A stretch of 64,000 bases of DNA from Candidatus Altimarinota bacterium (GCA_013350285.1 JAAXWG010000004.1:1-64000); one strand, 5' to 3'. Shown: positions 1 through 11,367, counted from the first letter of the stretch. Program-made: numbers and translations. Notes: a model not told the origin generated them from the sequence alone.

Positions 1-1
1 A

Positions 2-157
2 GACCAAAGACATCTTGATAGGATGAGTTTAAGAAATCCAAGACATCTTTATACAAGAAACTGTGATAAGTGTGGAAAAGAAATACAGACAACTTATGCT
101 CCTGAAAGACCTGAGATTGTGTATTGTGAAGAGTGTTATAATAAGGAGGTGTATTAA
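2..157 (+). CDS. Cys-rich repeat family protein, C-terminal end (partial)
   Basis: Only the last 51 residues lie in the window; the gene begins upstream. The visible part is the conserved C-terminal domain seen in six other genes here: a DQRHLDR-like segment, then CDKCGKEIQTTYAPERPE and a final CEECYNKEVY. The CxxC...CxxC spacing looks like a zinc ribbon. The last codons are nearly identical to the genes ending at 3924 and 5841, so this is the first visible member of a head-to-tail array. Function unknown; not a family I can name. Confidence 0.85.
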   Translation, partial: DQRHLDRMSLRNPRHLYTRNCDKCGKEIQTTYAPERPEIVYCEECYNKEVY

Positions 158-187
158 AAGATTAAAAAAGGAAAAGTATAAAAGATT

Positions 188-217
188 TGTAGAGATAATT
201 CTACGAATTATCTGAAA
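188..217. repeat. AGATAATTC/GAATTATCT palindrome
   Basis: An inverted repeat (AGATAATTC, short spacer, GAATTATCT) preceded by TTTGTAG, between two Cys-rich genes. Closely related copies lie near 10070-10096, 16582-16608 and 18462-18490, always beside a member of this family. There is no clear U-run here, so it is either a degenerate terminator or a repeat that travels with the genes. Confidence 0.6.
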
Positions 218-240
218 AAATTATTTCTTTAAAAATTTAT

Positions 241-2028
241 ATGTTTGAAAATAAAAAAATAGTAGAAACTCGTATTTGCAAACATTGTTCCAGCAAGTTT
301 GATATTACTGATAAAGATTTGGAATTTTATGAAAAAGTCAGCCCAAGTTTTTGAGGAAAAAAATACCTTGTTCCAACACCAACTCTTTGTCCCAATTGCA
401 GGCAACAAAGACGATTATCGTGGAGAAATGAGAGAAAACTCTATAAAAGAAAATGTGATGCGAGTGGAAAAGAAATTATTTCTATTTATTCCCCAGATAA
501 AAACTATACAGTGTATAATCAAGATTTTTGGTGGAGCGATAAATGGAATTCTCTTAATTATGGAATAGAATTGGATTTCAAAAAAAGTTTTTTTACTCAA
601 TTTAATGAACTGAATAATAAGGTTCCAAAACTTGCAATTATTTGAGCAAACAATGAAAATTCAAGTTATTGTAATCTTTCGGCTGATAATAAAAATTGTT
701 ACTTAATTTCTGAAAGTTCCAATAATGAAGATTGCTTTTATGGGCATTGGCTTCAGAAAAGTAGAGATTGTGTTGATTGTAGTTTTATTCACGAATGAGA
801 AAATTGTTATAATTGTGATGATTGTTTTAATTGCAATAATTCATTTTTTCTCTCAAGTTGTAAAAATTGTTATAATTGTATTTTACTAGAGGATTGTTAT
901 GGCTGTAAAAATTGTTTTTGATGTGTCAATCTTCAGGATAAAGAATATTATTTTTTTAATGAAAAATTAACAAAAGAAAAATATGACGAAGAAACAAGGA
1001 AAATAAAGATAAATGAAGCTACAATAAATCGATTTAATGATTTTAAAAAACAATTTCCAAAAAAATATTCAAGGATTTTGAGATCTGAAAATTGTAGTGG
1101 TGGACAAATAGAAGATTCAAAAAATTGTACTTATAGTTTTCATGCATACGATGCTGAGGATTGTAAGTATGCGGAACATGTATGGAGAAATGCGAAAGAT
1201 TGTATGGATGTTAGCACCGCAGGAAGGGATGCAGAACTTATTTTTGAAACAATAAATTGTTGAATTGGAGTGTATAAAAATATTTTTTCTGCTGTTGTTT
1301 GGGAATGCCAAAATATGTCCTATTGTTTTTCTTGTTTTAACTCTCACGATTGTTTTTGATGTGTGGGACTTTGTGATATGTCTTATTGTATTCTTAATAA
1401 ACAATATTCAAAGGAAGAGTATGAAAAATTAGTGCCGAAAATTATTTCTCATATGTCCTCACCCCAACCCTCTCCTTTAGAAGAAGGAGTAAAAGAATGG
1501 TGAGAATTTTTTCCTAGTTCTCTTAGTCCTTTTGGCTATAATGAAACCGTTGCGAATGAATATTTTCCAATTTCACTTAAGACCGGTCTTGAGTGAAAAA
1601 TAAATTATATTGATAGAGAATGAAATATTTATAATACTATTGAAGAAGTTTGAGAGAGACCGGTCTTTAAGTATAGCAATTATGAAACTCCTTTTCCAAA
1701 AGTGGAAAAAATAATTCCTGCAAGCAAATTACCAGAAAATATTGCAGATATTCCTGATGATATTCTTAACTGGGCAATTGAATGTGAAATTAGCAAAAAA
1801 CCTTTTCGAATAATAAAACAAGAACTGGAATTTTATAGAAAACATAACTTACCCATTCCAAGACTTCATCCTGATATGAGACATATAATGAGATTAAAAC
1901 TAAAAAATGCAATAAAATTATATGAGAGAAAATGTGCTAAATGTAAAAAAGAAATTCATACAACTTATGCTCCTGAAAGAACGGAAATTATTTATTGTGA
2001 AGAGTGTTATAATAGCGAGATTTATTAA
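241..2028 (+). CDS. Cys-rich repeat protein with flanking zinc-ribbon-like domains (copy 2)
   Basis: 595 residues when TGA is read as Gly. Three parts are visible. The N-terminal part has CKHC, then CPNCRQQRR, then RKCDASGKEI, which suggests a Cys4 zinc-binding module. The middle, about residues 130-400, is packed with NC, CxxC and CxNC units spaced 3-10 residues apart, resembling a cysteine-laddered solenoid. The C-terminal module has WAIECE, KPFRIIKQELEFYRKHNL and CAKCKK...CEECYN. There is no signal peptide, so it is probably cytosolic. A palindromic AAGACCGGTCTT unit is read in frame near 1578-1593 and again near 1654-1670. Function unknown. The start is the ATG giving MFENKKIVETRICKHC, which matches its paralogues. 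Confidence 0.85.
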
Positions 2029-2091
2029 ATTCTGTAGAGACAAAAGATTTTTTGTCTTATAAATTCACCTTATTTTTCTAAAAATTTTTTT

Positions 2092-3924
2092 ATGTTTCAA
2101 GATGAAAAAGTTATAGAAACAAAAATCTGTAAACATTGTTCTTGTCAGTTTGATATTACCGACAAAGATATAGAATTTTATGAAAAAATAAGTCCATCAT
2201 TTCCAAGTCCGGACTCAAAAGAGTCCGGACTTAAGAAATATATTATTCCCTCACCAACTCTTTGTCCCGATTGCAGACAACAAAGAAGATTGACATTTCG
2301 TAATGAAAGAAAACTCTACAAAAGAAAATGCGATGCAAGTGGAAAAGAAATTATTTCTATTTATTCCCCAGATAAACCCTACAAAGTATACAATCAAGAT
2401 TTTTGGTGGAGTGACTGATGGGAAGCTCTCGACTATGGAAGAGATTTTGATTTTAGTAAAACTTTTTTTGAGCAGTTTGGAAAATTGATAAGAGAAGTGC
2501 CAAGAATGTCCGTTTTTGGAAAAAATAATGAAAATAGCTTTTATACGAATCATACAGATTGAGCAAAAGATTCATATATGGCTATAGATACAGCAAATTC
2601 ACAAAATATTTATTATTCAAAATGGGTAGTAAATAGTACAAATTCTATTGATTGTTATTTTATAGATAAATCCGAATTATGTTATGAGTGTATGAATATA
2701 GATAATTGCTACAAATGTTTTTATTCTTATTATTCAAATAATTGTAAGAATTGCTCCTATATTTATTTTTGTGATAATTGTGAAAATTGTTTATTTTGTA
2801 CAAATTTAAAAAATAAAAAAAATTATATATTAAATAAAGCTTATAATGAAATTGAATATAATAAATTATCCAAAGAAATTTTTGCAAATAAAAATCCTTG
2901 AGAATATTTTCAAGAATTTTTAAAAAATCAAATAAGAAAACCTACTCTTATTTATAATTCTGAAAATGTCTTGTGAGATTTTATATGGAATAGCTCTAAT
3001 GTGTTTAATTCTTTTACAATTATAGATGGGGAAAAACTTAAGTATTGTCATGATAGCTGATGGATAAATAATTCTTATGATGTATATGAAGCAGCATTTG
3101 AATGCAATTTTCAATATGAATGTCATGCATGTAATCGTTGAAAAAATACATTATGATGACATGTAAGTTATGATATTTATAACTGTTTTTATATTGATAG
3201 CTGTCATAATTCTTCAAATCTTTTTTGATGTATTTGACTCAAAAACAAATCTTACTGCATCCTCAACAAGCAATATACAAAAGAAGAATATGAAAAAATT
3301 GTTCCAAAAATTATAGAACATATGATGAAAACATGAGAATGGTGAGAATTTTTTCCTAGTTCTCTTAATCCTTTTGGTTACAATGAAACAGTTGCTCAAG
3401 AATATTATCCTCTTACTCGTAAAGATGTCATTCCTGCGAAGGCAGGAATCTATGAAAATGAAAACATTTCTTTTGAGACCGGTCTTGAGTGAGAAATAAA
3501 TTATATTGATAGAGAATGAAATACTTATAAAACTCTTGAAGAAGCTTGAAAAAGACCGGTCTTTAAATACAGCACTTATGAAGCTCCTTTTCCTAAGGTA
3601 GAAAAAATTATTCCTGCAAATAAACTTCCAAATAATATTTCAGATATTCCTGATGATATTTTGAACTGGGCTATTGAGTGTGAAGTAACTAAAAAACCTT
3701 TTAGAATAATAAAAGAAGAACTCGCTTTTTATAGAAAACATAATCTTCCCATACCAAGAAGACATCCAGACCAAAGACATCTTGATAGGATGAGTTTAAG
3801 AAATCCAAGACATCTTTATACAAGGAAGTGTGATAAGTGTGGAAAAGAAATACAGACAACTTATGCTCCTGAAAGACCTGAGATAGTATATTGTGAAGAG
3901 TGTTATAATAAAGAGATTTATTAA
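2092..3924 (+). CDS. Cys-rich repeat protein (copy 3)
   Basis: 610 residues, same three-part plan as the preceding gene: N-terminal CKHC/CPDC/RKCD module, a Cys/Asn/Tyr-rich repeat region, and a C-terminal WAIECE...CEECYN module. It follows the previous gene by about 60 bases, and the short spacer is almost identical to the one before the next gene, as expected from tandem duplication. Three kinds of palindrome are translated in frame: a TCCGGA type (2205-2232), a CCTGCGAAGGCAGG type (3424-3454) and an ACCGGT type (3475-3490 and 3551-3566). They sit in loops where paralogues differ in length. Function unknown. Confidence 0.85.
2205..2232. repeat. In-frame TCCGGA palindrome
   Basis: AAGTCCGGACTC, an AAAA loop, then GAGTCCGGACTT: a near-perfect 28-base inverted repeat inside the coding sequence, between the first CxxC and CPDC of copy 3. 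Equivalent units occur at 4143-4170, 18253-18282 and 20273-20303. A related unit is intergenic at 62100-62131 and 63504-63534. Confidence 0.85.
3424..3454. repeat. In-frame ATTCCTGCGAAGGCAGGAAT palindrome
   Basis: GTCATTCCTGCGAAGGCAGG followed by AATCTA, read as VIPAKAGIY in copy 3. The same unit occurs at 20407-20437 (in frame), 55618-55648 (intergenic) and 61433-61461 (in frame, other orientation), with decayed copies at 11368-11412 and 28797-28830. This is a dispersed REP-like element that tolerates translation. Confidence 0.85.
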
Positions 3925-3987
3925 ATTCTGTAGAGATAAAAGATTTTTTGTCTTATAAATTCACCTTATTTTTCTAAAATTTTTTTT

Positions 3988-5841
3988 ATGTTTCAAGATG
4001 AAAAAGTTATAGAAACAAAAATCTGTAGACATTGTTCTTGTCAGTTTGATATTACTGATAAAGATTTGGAATTTTATGAGAAAGTAAGTCCAGTTTTTCA
4101 AAGACCGGTCTCTTTAAAGGAGACCGGTCTTAATTGAGAGAAAAGTCCGGATTCAAAAGAGTCCAGACTTAAGAAATACCTCATTCCAACTCCAACTCTT
4201 TGTCCCGATTGCAGACAACAAAGAAGATTGACATTTCGTAATGAAAAAAAACTCTACAAAAGAAAATGCGATGCAAGTGGAAAAGAAATTATTTCTATTT
4301 ATTCCCCAGATAAACCCTATAAAATTTATGAGAGAGATATTTGGATTTCTGACAAATGGAATCCTTTGGATTATGGAATGAACTTTAATTTTGAACAAAA
4401 TTTTTTTTCTCAATTTCATGAGCTAATGCTAAAAGTTCCAAGAAAATCGAATAATCTTCACATTGAAGCTGAAAATAGTAATTATTGTAATCAATCTTGG
4501 TACATAAAAGATAGTTATCTTTGCTTTAATGTGGGGTATGCAGAAGATTGTTGTTATAGTCAAGAGATATATTTCAGTAAAAAAATCATGGATAGTCTGA
4601 TGATAAGAAATTCAGAATTGTGCTATCAATCTTTTAATTGTGATAGGTCTTTTTATATCTTTTTTTCTAGTTCTTGCAATCATTGTTCTCATACTTTTTT
4701 TTCGTATGATTGTGATGGCTGTGATAATATTTTTATGTGTCAGAATCTCAAAAATAAAAATTATTGCATAAAAAATAAACAATTTTCAAAAGAGGAATAT
4801 TTTGAAAAAATAAAATATCTTAGTTTTCAAAAATATGATGATTTAGTAAAGCTACTTTCTGAATATGAGAAAATGGAAAAAACATCTATAAATAAAGAAA
4901 ATAATAATTTAAACACAGAAAAAAGTACCGGTGATTATCTCAATGAAGTCAAAAATAGTTATCTTTGTTTTAATTTGTACAAGGCAGAAAATTGTAAATT
5001 TGTGTGTGATCTTGATAGTGATGGAAATAGTTGTTATGATATGAATTATCTCGTTGAAGCTGAAAATTGTTATGAAGGAATGAGTGTTACTGGATATAAC
5101 AACATTTTTTGTAATATGACTATTTATGGAAAATATAATTATTATTGTGATTTATGTATTAATTGTGAAAATTGTTTTGGTTGTATATCACTTGAAAAAA
5201 AATCTTACTGCATCCTCAATAAACAATATGTCAAAGAAGAATATGAAAAAATTGTTCCAAAAATTATAGAACATATGATGAAAATATGAGAATGGGGAGA
5301 ATTTTTTCCAAGTTCTCTCTCTCCTTTCGGCTATAATGAAACGGTTGCAAATGAATATTATCCGATAAATACTCCCCCTATCCCTCACCCTTTCCCCCAA
5401 AAGGAGAAAGGGAATAATTCCTGTCTTTTTTCTTTCTCCCTTGGGGGGAAAGATGCCTGAAAGGCAGATAGGGGGACTTTTAACTGGTCTACTTATGAAG
5501 CTCCTTTTCCAAAAGTAGAAAAAATTATTCCTGCTTCAAAACTTCCTCAAGATATCAAAGAAATCCCTGATGATATTTTGAACTGGGCTATTGAGTGTGA
5601 AATTACTAAAAAACCTTTTAGAATAATTAAGCAAGAATTAGAATTTTATAGAAAACATAATCTTCCAATACCAAGAAAAAGTCCAGATCAAAGACATCTT
5701 GAAAGAATGAAACAGAGGAATCCGAGAAAATTATTTAAGAGAAAGTGTGATAAATGTGGAAAAGAAATACAGACAACTTATACTCCTGAAAGACCTGAGA
5801 TTGTGTATTGTGAAGAGTGTTATAATAGGGAAATTTATTAA
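3988..5841 (+). CDS. Cys-rich repeat protein (copy 4)
   Basis: 617 residues. The N-terminal module (CRHC, CPDCRQQRR, RKCDASGKEI), the central NC-rich repeats (for example NCENCFGC) and the C-terminal CDKCGK...CEECYN module are all present. Between the first two Cys pairs it carries two successive palindromes, ACCGGT type (4101-4131) and TCCGGA type (4143-4170), both open in frame. Near residues 460-495 a longer insert, with an internal inverted repeat built on CCCCCAAAAGGAG, encodes a Pro/Lys-rich linker. Last of the head-to-tail group at the window start. Function unknown. Confidence 0.85.
4101..4170. repeat. Two adjacent in-frame palindromes (ACCGGT and TCCGGA types)
   Basis: AAGACCGGTCTC...GAGACCGGTCTT (4101-4131) is followed after 11 bases by AAGTCCGGATTC...GAGTCCAGACTT (4143-4170). 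Both lie within the coding sequence of copy 4 and lengthen the loop between the first CxxC and CPDC. The second has compensating and non-compensating mismatches, so it is older or decaying. Confidence 0.8.
5371..5477. repeat. In-frame C/G-tract inverted repeat
   Basis: CCCCCTATCCCTCACCC..., with CCCCCAAAAGGAGAAAGGG and a matching CTTTCTCCCTTGGGGGG arm, ending GCAGATAGGGGGAC. The outer arms (CCCCCTAT / ATAGGGGG) also pair. The whole unit is translated in copy 4. Homologous inserts are at about 17021-17132 and 18920-19028 in the minus-strand copies. Base composition is strikingly unlike the AT-rich surroundings. Confidence 0.75.
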
Positions 5842-6047
5842 AAACTCTCAAAAAGAAGACAAATAAAATTAAATTTCACCAAAAAGAGATTTGTTTTTAA
5901 TCAATGTAAAGATGATAATTTTAATATTTTAAAAGGTTTTTTCCTATAAAAAAGAGCAAGAATCCTACAATTTTTATATTTATTTGTCAGCAGAAGATAA
6001 AAAAGAAAAGTGAAAATTTAATTTTTTCAAGAAAAATAGAAAAAGAT

Positions 6048-6077
6048 TTGACAAATAGAGAAGAAATAAAGTATAAT
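6048..6077 (+). promoter_or_regulatory. Sigma70-type promoter
   Basis: A perfect TTGACA (6048-6053) and a perfect TATAAT (6072-6077) are separated by 18 bases, 31 bases before the ATG at 6108. This is among the best vegetative promoter matches in the window. The 5842-6047 stretch upstream holds no gene I can support. Confidence 0.8.
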
Positions 6078-6107
6078 ACTATTACTTTATCAATAAATTA
6101 TATTACA

Positions 6108-7046
6108 ATGGGAAAAATACAACAACCAGGAACAACCAGGAACAACCAGGAACAACCAAAATGATGAGCAGATTCTCAATCAAATATTTGACCTAAAGTA
6201 TCAAGTATAACAGAAGATACTAGGATATTAGTTGATTTTATTTCTAACCCACAACTCGTTATAGATAAAGTTTATGAAGCAGATGATAGTATGCTTCAAG
6301 TTTTTGATATACAAGGGATGTGAGGAGGAGATAGGGAGTCAAAAAATTGGTTAAAATATTTTATTTCTGGAAAGGAATTTCCATGAAATGATGAAGCTGT
6401 ACATAATATAGAAATTTTAGATCATCTCCGCATAACTGGATTAGCGAATTCACTTATTGTAAAATATAAAATTAGGTGAGATTCTACCATAAAGTATTGT
6501 AGAATCGGTGGAAAAAATGTTGAAATTGATAAAAAAGAAGGAGGTTGAGAAGAATCTCTTTGAAAAGAATTAGTAAATTGAAGTTGAGATGACTATGTAA
6601 ATCTTATTTCAAATAGGTTAAATACAAAGGATATAATAAAACAAAGAAAATTTTTTATGGAATTTGTTGAATTTATATCAATACAAGATGATGATTACTT
6701 CAAATTTAATGCCAGTAATTATGATAAACTCATAAAAATAATTACTATTTTTAATACCAATGGTACATTTAATAATCACTCAGATTTAGTCAGAAGCGGA
6801 GAAGTAGAAGAAAATATGACAAAAAAAATTATGAAATCTACATGATTAGATGAAAAATTATATGCATCATCTTGATTTTGAGTAGATAATTTTAGAAATC
6901 CGACAAATTTTGCTATTAATATAAATCTTAGAGTTGATTGAGATATTTCATATGTAGATAGGTATATATTTACTAGAGACTGAAAAGTAACTAAAGATGA
7001 AATTAATTGGAATCATTCCTCAAAGAAAGAAAAGGATATGGATTAA
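6108..7046 (+). CDS. Unknown protein with decamer repeat at its 5' end
   Basis: 312 residues reading TGA as Gly. Not recognised. The first 17 codons are built from AACAACCAGG repeats, giving a Gln/Asn/Pro/Thr-rich start. The rest is soluble and charged, with ILVDFISNPQLVIDKVYEAD and FVEFISIQDDDYF segments, and no obvious membrane span or known motif. It has its own strong promoter just upstream and no close partner gene. Because the repeat unit is 10 bases, loss or gain of one unit would shift the frame. Confidence 0.7.
6121..6158. repeat. Tandem decamer AACAACCAGG x3.8
   Basis: Three exact AACAACCAGG units followed by AACAACCA, starting 13 bases into the coding sequence at 6108. The unit length is not a multiple of three, so each copy is read in a different frame. 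Confidence 0.95.
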
Positions 7047-7096
7047 AAAAAAGAATAATATTCAGTAAAAAAAAATTTTTTATTATGTCTAAGCCT

Positions 7097-7370
7097 TTAT
7101 CTTTGATTGGTAATTTTTGAGAGATTTTTTCCATTCTGTCCTTTCAAACTCTCTCCAAGCAATAATAAAAGCTCTTTTATTCAAATATTTTTGAAAGTGG
7201 AAATGGGAATTATTCTTTGCCCGAAAAAGATTTCTTGGCTGTGGTCAAGGGATTTTTTTATTTCATTGTTTGAAAAACGATCAACCTTACTCAGAGCGAT
7301 AAACTTTGGCTTTTTTATTTCCTTTAAAATAGTTTTTCCTATTATATTTTCCTTAGCATAAAGTGCATTA
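7097..7370 (-). pseudogene. Fragment of a P-loop GTPase C-terminal half (Obg/Era-like)
   Basis: On the minus strand an open stretch reads ALYAKEN..., KPKFIALSKVD, then IIPISTFKNIGIKELL and stops at 7097. SKVD matches a G4 box (N/TKxD) and PIS a G5 box, in the order and spacing of Obg/Era-type GTPases. No G1-G3 region and no start codon are visible; the frame is closed by TAG upstream and overlaps the TrmB-like gene's 3' end. It is most likely a remnant. It explains the otherwise empty 7047-7341 interval. Confidence 0.45.
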
Positions 7371-8130
7371 AATCGGAAAATTCACTACTTTCTATTTTTA
7401 TTCCAAAGGGAATTTGTTTAAAAATTATAAGATAAATTATTTCTCCTACAATAAAAAAATTGAGCGAATTATTTCCGACTGATAAAGTTTTAATATCAAT
7501 CATTTCATAGGATTTTATCATTTGTTCAAGAGTCAAAACTCCCGTTCACAAATAAGTTTCTATTTTTATCTTATTTTTTTCTAATTCTAGAAAAAAATCT
7601 CAGGCATAACTTTCTAAATTTCTGTTATTAATAGATAAGCTTTCGAGTGTATTTGAACTAATACATTTGATAGTAGAATATTTTTTTTCTTTTGTTTCTA
7701 AAAGTATATCCTTAAAAAGGCTCAAAATTCAGTCATTTCCTTCAAAAAATCTCATTTTTGGTATAGGAGAAATATTTTGTTTATCAAATTCTGCAAGACT
7801 TTGCTCAATTTTTGGCAAAAGAAGTTCTTGTTTTTCAATATTTTTTTTCTCTTCTTCTATTTTTGATCTTAGTATTTCTTTATTTGCGACAAAAAAATGC
7901 TTTACATTTCATTTTATATTTTCTGCAATAAATCCTTCTCTTACAAGAGTTTGAAGAATTTTATAAGTATTTGTTCTCTCCTCTCCTATCATTTTTGCTA
8001 TAAAAGAAGCGGGTCTTGCACCATATTTATAAAGAATTATAAAAACTTCTGCATGTTTTTTTGAAAATCCTAATTCTTGTAAAAGCTCTATTATTTGCAT
8101 ATAATTATATGTTGTGAAATTATACTTCAC
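7342..8130 (-). CDS. TrmB-family transcriptional regulator
   Basis: 262 residues. The N-terminus (MQIIELLQELGFSKKHAEVF, ARPASFIAKMI, RTNTYKILQTLVREGFI) is the winged helix-turn-helix of TrmB/ArsR-like regulators. A coiled coil follows (KIEEEKKNIEKQELLLPKIE), then a phospholipase-D-like sensor region typical of TrmB proteins. An upstream ATG at 8130 gives ten extra residues; the ATG at 8100 is an equally plausible start. It is divergent from the Cys-rich gene at 8208, whose start lies 77 bases away, so it may regulate that gene; this is inference. Confidence 0.75.
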
Positions 8131-8207
8131 ACTTATTATACATATTTATTTGACTATTGCAATTATTTATGTAAATTTTTAATACTTTATTATTAATTTC
8201 CTTTTTT

Positions 8208-10049
8208 ATGTCAAAACTTATACAATTTTTGGAAAAAAATGATAGCAAAGTCATAGAATATAGAAAATGTAAATGGACAGGAGAAGAATTTCCTATATTT
8301 GAAAAAGATATTGAAATGCTTACAAAACTTTCCCCTACGATTGGATGACAAAAATTTCCTATTCCACTTCCGACTCTTTCACCAAAAGCAAGACAAATAA
8401 GAAGACTTCTTTTTAGAAATGAATGGAATTTTTATAAATCAAGAAGTAATAAAACTTGAGCTTCTATGATTAGTCTTTATTCTCCTGAAAATAAAGCTTG
8501 TATTTTTGAACAAAAAGAATGGTGGCAAGAAGATTGGAATCCTATGGATTTTGGGGTAAAATTTGATTTTACAAAAAGTTTCAATGAGCAATTTTATGAA
8601 ATGAGAATAAAAGTTCCAAGACTCAATCTTGTGACCGTTGATAATGAAAATAGTGAATATACGACTGGAACTGCTTATTGTAAAGACTGCTATCTTATTA
8701 ATTCTTCAGAAAACTCAGAAAATTGTTATTATGGAAAATTATTTCAAGACTGTAAAAACTGTGTTGATTGTACTTTTGTGTATAATTCTGAAAAACTGTA
8801 TCAGTGCCTCAATGTAAAAAAATCATATAATTGTATATATCTCCACAATTCTTGAGAATGCAATTATTGTTATTATAGTGATGATCTCATTGCCTGTGAT
8901 CATTGTATACTTTGTAGTAATTTGAGAAATGCAAGCTACTATTTTGAAAATAAACAATATTCTCGTGAAGAGTGGGAAAAATTGGCTTCAAATTATAGAG
9001 GAAAAAGAACATATATCAAAGATGCTTTAATAAAATTTGAAGAAGTAAGAAAAAATAAAAAGAAAAAATATGCATCCATTCAATCAAGTGAAAATTGTTA
9101 TGGAAATATAATCAATGAAAGTAAAAATTGTTTTTATTGTTATGATGTTAACAATAGTCAGGATAGTAGATATGTAAATATAGGAGTGGAAGTAAAAGAT
9201 AATATGGATTGTAATAATATGTATTTAAAACCAGAAAAAAGCTATGAAGTCCTTGGAACGATAGGAACTTATAATATTCATTTTTGTACTTATGTATTTC
9301 ATTCAAGTGATGTATTTTTTAGTCATGATTGCCATCACTCAAATCATTTATTTTGATGTATTGGGCTAAGAAATAAAGAATATTGTATTTTTAACAAACA
9401 ATATGAAAAAAATGAATGGGAAGAAAAAGTAAAAGAAATTATCAATTATATGATGTGAACTTGAGAGTGGGGAGAATATTTTGATGTCAAAAATACAGCT
9501 TTTCCTTACAATGATTCTCTTGCAGCAGAATATTTTCCTATAAAAGAAGTGGTCAATATGAAAGATGGAGTTATAAAATCAAAAAAAATAATAAATGAAA
9601 AAGGTTCTTGAGCAGTATATATTCTTGATGAAGAGAGTGAAATATCACAAGCAAAATTGGATTTGTGATGAGAAGTAAAAATAGATATTTTATGGAAAAC
9701 AAAAAATAAAGAAATTGGGGTTCCTGAAAATACTTTTTTCTTGGAAGCAAAAGACTTAAAAGAAACAATAGAAGAAGAAGGAGAAGAAATAATAAAAAAA
9801 GTAATTAAATGTGGAATTACAGGAAGACCTTTTAGAATTATAAAACAAGAATATGATTTTTACAAAATGATGAATCTTCCTATTCCAGATACTCATCCAA
9901 ATGAAAGATATTTTTCAAGACTTGCGATGAAGCCTGAAAGAAACCTTTATATACATAATTGTATAAAGTGTGAAAAAGAGGTTGCTTCTGTTTATGATGA
10001 AAAAAATTCTGTTTATTGTGAAGAATGTTATAATAAAGAGATTTATTAG
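8208..10049 (+). CDS. Divergent Cys-rich repeat protein (copy 5)
   Basis: 613 residues with the family plan but clearly diverged. The N-terminal module keeps the fold signature (RQIRRLLFRNEWNFYKS, SLYSPENKA, WWQEDWNPMDFG), yet CxxC and CPxC are replaced: CKWTGEEF and LSPKARQ. The first zinc site has probably been lost. The middle repeats (NCYYG, DCKNCVDC, CDHCILC) and the C-terminal CIKCEK...CEECYN module are retained. It carries none of the palindromic inserts found in its relatives. It ends in TAG rather than TAA. Probably an old paralogue with a separate role. Confidence 0.8.
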
Positions 10050-10212
10050 AAAAAGAATAATGTAAAAATTTGTAGAAATAATTCACGAATTATCTGAAAT
10101 CAAAAAAACTAAAAAAAGGAAGAGAAATTTTTATTTTCTCTTGTAGAAATATTTATTGAAAATTAAGAATTTTTTTTTATTATAGAGTAATAAAAAATTT
10201 TTACTAAGCTTT

Positions 10213-11322
10213 ATGATAAACGAAAAAAAAGTTGCAATTATATGTGATTGGATAAAGGATTTAGGTGGGGCAGAACTTGTTTTGGAACATATTATAGAAT
10301 TATTTCCAAAAGCAGATATATTTACTTCTGTTTTTTGGCAAGAGTGAAATCCTCTTTTTGCATGAAAAAAAATTACAACAAGTTTTATTCAAAAAATCCC
10401 TTTTCTCAATAAAAGTCATAAACTTGCTCTTAGTCTCCGACCTCTTGCTTTTGAAAGTTTTGACTTGAGTGAATATGATATTGTAATCTCAAGTAGTTCA
10501 GCCGAAAGTAAAGGAATTATTACAAAGCCTAAATGTATTCATATTTGTTATTGTCATACTCCAACAAGATATTTTTGGAGCCATTATCATGAATATATCA
10601 CTATGATGGAATTTGGAATTCTTAATCCTTTATGAAAATGGCTTATGCCAAAAATAGTTCATACATTGAGGCAATGGGATTTCATTGCTTCAAAAAGAGT
10701 TGATTTTTTTGTAGCAAATAGTGAAAATACAAAGGAAAGAATAAAAAAATATTATAAAGAAGATTCTCAAGTCATTTATCCTTGAATTGATACTGATAAT
10801 TTTTTCTTCTCAGAAATCAAAAAAGAATATTATTTTTATATTGCACGATGTATTCCTTATAAAAAAATGGATTTACTTGTAGAAACCTTTAATAAAAACA
10901 AGAAAAAACTTATTCTTGCAACGAATACAGACAACAAACTTTATAGAAAACTAAGAAAAAAATCACTTCTCAATATTACTTGGATATTTAATCCAACAAA
11001 AGAAGAAATAAAAAAACTGTATGCTGAGGCTCGTGCTTTTATTTTTCCTCCAGAAGAAGATTTTTGACTTGTTCCTCTTGAAGCAATGGCAAGTGGGACA
11101 CCAGTTATTGCTTATGGAAAATGATGAGCAAGAGAGACGGTTATACAATGAAAAACATGAATATTTTTTGATAATCAAACTCCAACAAGTATCAATAAAT
11201 CCTTGGAAGAATTTGAAGAAATGAGTTTTGATTACAAGATAATTCAGGAATATGCAAAAAAATTTGATAAAAAAGTATTCCAAGAAAAATTTATATCCTT
11301 TGTAAAAGAAAAAAGCTCTTAA
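10213..11322 (+). CDS. GT4-family glycosyltransferase
   Basis: 369 residues. The N-terminal domain has CDWIKDLGGAELVLEHII, typical of the acceptor-binding half of GT-B enzymes, and CHTPTRYFW, seen in bacterial mannosyl/glucosyl transferases. The C-terminal domain has EEDFGLVPLEAMASGTPVIA, the E-x7-E nucleotide-sugar site of family GT4, with the Gly before LVPLEA encoded by TGA. Cytosolic, acting on envelope or exopolysaccharide precursors; donor and acceptor cannot be told. The start is the ATG giving MINEKKVAIICDW. Confidence 0.88.
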
Positions 11323-11367
11323 AAAACTCTATTTTATTATTTTTGCAAATTTTAAAAATAACTTTTT

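Noticed and set aside
241-5841. Cys-rich genes as decayed pseudogenes because of many in-frame TGA codons
   Set aside because: With TGA as Gly each copy is one uninterrupted frame with conserved ends, and TGA also falls on invariant glycines of housekeeping genes.
6121-6158. Decamer repeat as a CRISPR array
   Set aside because: Units are 10 bases, directly adjacent with no spacers, and inside a coding sequence.
7107-7361. Plus-strand 84-codon frame as a gene
   Set aside because: The minus strand here carries clear GTPase-like sequence; the plus frame is hydrophobic shadow sequence without motif.
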